Assembly (NCBI GenBank): GCA_947044365.1
Contig: OX345637.1
Coordinates: forward strand, 8,142,343-8,206,342
Direction: 5' to 3'
Length of the DNA stretch: 64,000 nt
Origin: Petrosia ficiformis
Taxonomy: Eukaryota > Porifera > Demospongiae > Haplosclerida > Petrosiidae
In this document: piece after piece, positions 62,601-64,000 of the stretch
Layout: every line of letters starts with the position of its first letter
Numbering within the stretch: position 1 is the first letter of the stretch
Notes under the pieces: generated by a model
What the model saw: the letters and a program-made list of their open reading frames with translations, nothing else
The model's database searches: none
What the model was told of the DNA's origin: nothing
Program-made: the position numbers and the translations under genes

Positions 62601-64000
62601 TTTGTTTTGTTATGGATGACATATCTCTACTTTCTCTAGCCGGTGAGTGTGATTTATTGACTATTCATAAACAGTTCTGTTTTATATATTTTCTACACCA
62701 TTTCACACATCATTAATTCATTAGAAGGTGAGTGTGATTAATTATTAATTTCATGACATAATAATGTTTTTAACTTCACAATATTTGCTGAAATCTGTTA
62801 ACTGTTTTTTTTGCAATGACTCGTCTACATTTATCAGTTGGTGAGTATAATTTGTTAATGTCTTAATAATTATTTTCTTCTTTTACAATGTGCCTTATCC
62901 ACGATACTGAATGTTGCATTGCTACATGTTTTAGCCGGTGAGTTAAATTATTGCCTATAATTTTGTTATATTCTTCATAACCTGAAATCTCTGTTTTGAT
63001 TCCCGCCATTAATTATTTTGTGACATCATGACTTTTAGAGAGTGAGTGTTTTCTAATACCTATTAATCTTATGAAATTATTACTATTTTTACCTCACAAT
63101 GCATGCTGAAATCTATTGTACTTTCGTGCCATGTTTACAATAACGTGTCACTACATTTTGTTAGTCTGTGAGTCATTTTATGATATTAAATGATTTTTAT
63201 CATTAAACTCTAATCCATGTACTAACATCTCTTCTGGTCTATTTATAATGATATTTCTCAGAGAGTGAGTGGATGTAATTATTCATTTCATGACATTACT
63301 AATATTTTCATTATTTAATCCTAAATTTGTTCTCCAATCTGATTGAAATCTGTTTTTGCGTACCTCTGTTCCATCACATCATCACTTCAATAGCGAGTGA
63401 GTGTTTATCATTGTTACCAATTTGCATTTTTATACATCATTCTCTTCCTTTTTCTCATATGGCATTGTTATACCATCTTTATAGGAGGTGAGTCCAATAA
63501 CGTTTAACACTCTGACTATCTAAAATGTACTTTGAAAGTTGTACTTGTTCTGTTGCAAATCCTATGTGTTCTACTTTCTTTTTTTTTGGGAGAAATTTTG
63601 CTTTTCTTACTAAATATTATTGTACAACATAATGTCAGTAAGGTACATATATGCATTTAAATTTCTCTCCCCAGTATTCACTTGAAGATGAAGATTTAGA
63701 TGAAGCCGAAGATGAAATTGAAAGTAGTTGATCATTAATTTTTGTTAAAGTGTCATGTAAATACTTCCCTTTTTAATTTTCTACAATACAGCTTATCGAA
63801 GATGTCTTTCTGAAGGACAACTTGATGTCGCATATGCTCGTATCATGTTACTTGGATCTGCAGGTGCAGGGAAGACAAGTCTGAAACGTGGACTTATGAA
63901 CTTACCATTTGATTTCAAAGGCAGTAGCACCATTTTAGCTGAAATCCAGTCAGTGAGACCTGTGGGATACGAATGGGTAAAAGTTGGAGAGGAGCAAAAT
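59686..64000 (+). CDS. P-loop protein with putative micro-exon-encoded N-terminus (5' part)
   Basis: ATG at 59686 (A at -3, G at +4), exon ending 59697 at GTAAGT and encoding MAAH. Then 24 putative micro-exons, then ordinary exons 63675-63723 (YSLEDEDLDEAEDEIE + 1 nt) and 63792 onward. The latter encodes a leader and the Walker A LGSAGAGKTSLKRGLMNLPF (GxxxxGKT at about residues 68-75 if all micro-exons are used), then STILAEIQSVRPVG; it runs off the window. The P-loop part resembles GTPase/NTPase domains of ROCO- or NLR-like proteins that are multiplied in sponges and cnidarians (from memory), so signalling or immunity is possible. The large exons join in phase 1; the micro-exon part is phase 0 throughout. 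The ATG exon could also splice straight to 63675 in frame. Micro-exon use is a hypothesis; the P-loop exons are firm. Confidence 0.6.
59698..63674 (+). repeat. tandem array of intron-like units with 3-nt putative exons
   Basis: Units share GTGAGTGTAAT at the start, CACAATGTGTCCTGAAATCT and TTCTCTTGTACTTCTG in the middle, ATGACATATCACT and CATTAG at the end. Between AG and GT(G/A)AGT sit (first base): TTG 59809, TGG 59936, CTG 60458, AGA 60751, CAA 60835, GAT 60947, TCT 61052, TAT 61178, GAA 61308, AAA 61420, GCT 61527, ATT 61624, a 9-mer CAAGTCCAA 61795, CAA 61913, TTG 62033, CCG 62640, AAG 62725, TTG 62838, CCG 62935, AGA 63039, TCT 63165, AGA 63262, CGA 63394, GAG 63485. Intron lengths between them are mostly 81-129 nt; the long ones (519, 290, 168, 604) contain decayed units or a transposon. 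None of the triplets is a stop. Confidence 0.85.
62043..62410. mobile_element. MITE inserted in the micro-exon array
   Basis: 368 bp, ends CACTGCAAAAACAGTTTAGT and the near-exact inverse (arms of about 50 bp), flanked by TA at 62041-62042 and 62411-62412. It landed 5 bp after a micro-exon donor (GTGAGTA), which stays intact, and lengthens that intron to 604 nt. Confidence 0.9.

Noticed and set aside
59698..63674. Reading the regularly spaced array as a CRISPR array or simple satellite
   Set aside because: Unit lengths vary from 81 to over 120, bodies are diverged, there are no uniform spacers, and the setting is a split animal gene; the strict splice-site pattern is not explained by a plain satellite.

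Overview
The window looks like nuclear DNA of a marine invertebrate, most likely a demosponge close to Amphimedon. This is an inference: the DNA is AT-rich, the genes are animal genes split by short GT-AG introns, TACATGTA palindromes are everywhere, and many small inverted-repeat transposons and minisatellites lie in introns. Nothing bacterial, viral or plasmid-like is seen. All exon joins were worked out by hand from splice sites, phase continuity and remembered family similarity, not by a search.

Layout. 1-5701 (+): 3' part of GPR89/GPHR, a Golgi pH regulator (13 exons). 5865-7337 (+): intronless protein kinase with a coiled-coil tail. 8056-8823 (-): small secreted protein with two copies of an unrecognised repeat. 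9384-12106 (-): SAXO-type microtubule protein, with a tiny first exon recovered 1.3 kb upstream. 12449-21504 (+): SLC35F-type transporter, head-to-head with SAXO. 25737-27443 (-): an enzyme-like DRE-TIM (HMG-CoA-lyase-like) barrel fused to an EF-hand.

The SLC35F / DRE-TIM pair is repeated at 41552-46092 (+) and 49572-51271 (-). The second DRE-TIM copy is broken by a 1-nt deletion. Decayed third pieces lie at 22.9-24.0 kb and 51.84-51.98 kb (SLC35F) and, inverted, at 29.7-30.4 kb (DRE-TIM). Between the two pairs is a 14-kb stretch of relics (ubiquitin protease, arylsulfatase, RecQ-like helicase) and transposons, with one intact gene at 36084-39552 (+) for a secreted protein with a VioB-type ferritin-like domain. 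52656-57329 (-) is a complete six-exon NAA50 N-terminal acetyltransferase.

The most unusual region is 59686-64000 (+). A start exon (ATG and three more codons) is followed by 24 places where an acceptor AG and a donor GTGAGT/GTAAGT are exactly 3 nt apart (9 nt in one case). They are separated by introns of mostly 80-130 nt that are diverged tandem repeats of one another. Read as micro-exons, the triplets keep one open frame with no stop and join in phase to two ordinary exons encoding an acidic stretch and a P-loop (GxxxxGKT) domain that runs off the window. This would be a protein N-terminus assembled about one amino acid per exon, in which any subset of exons stays in frame. It is a sequence-based hypothesis that transcript reads could settle.
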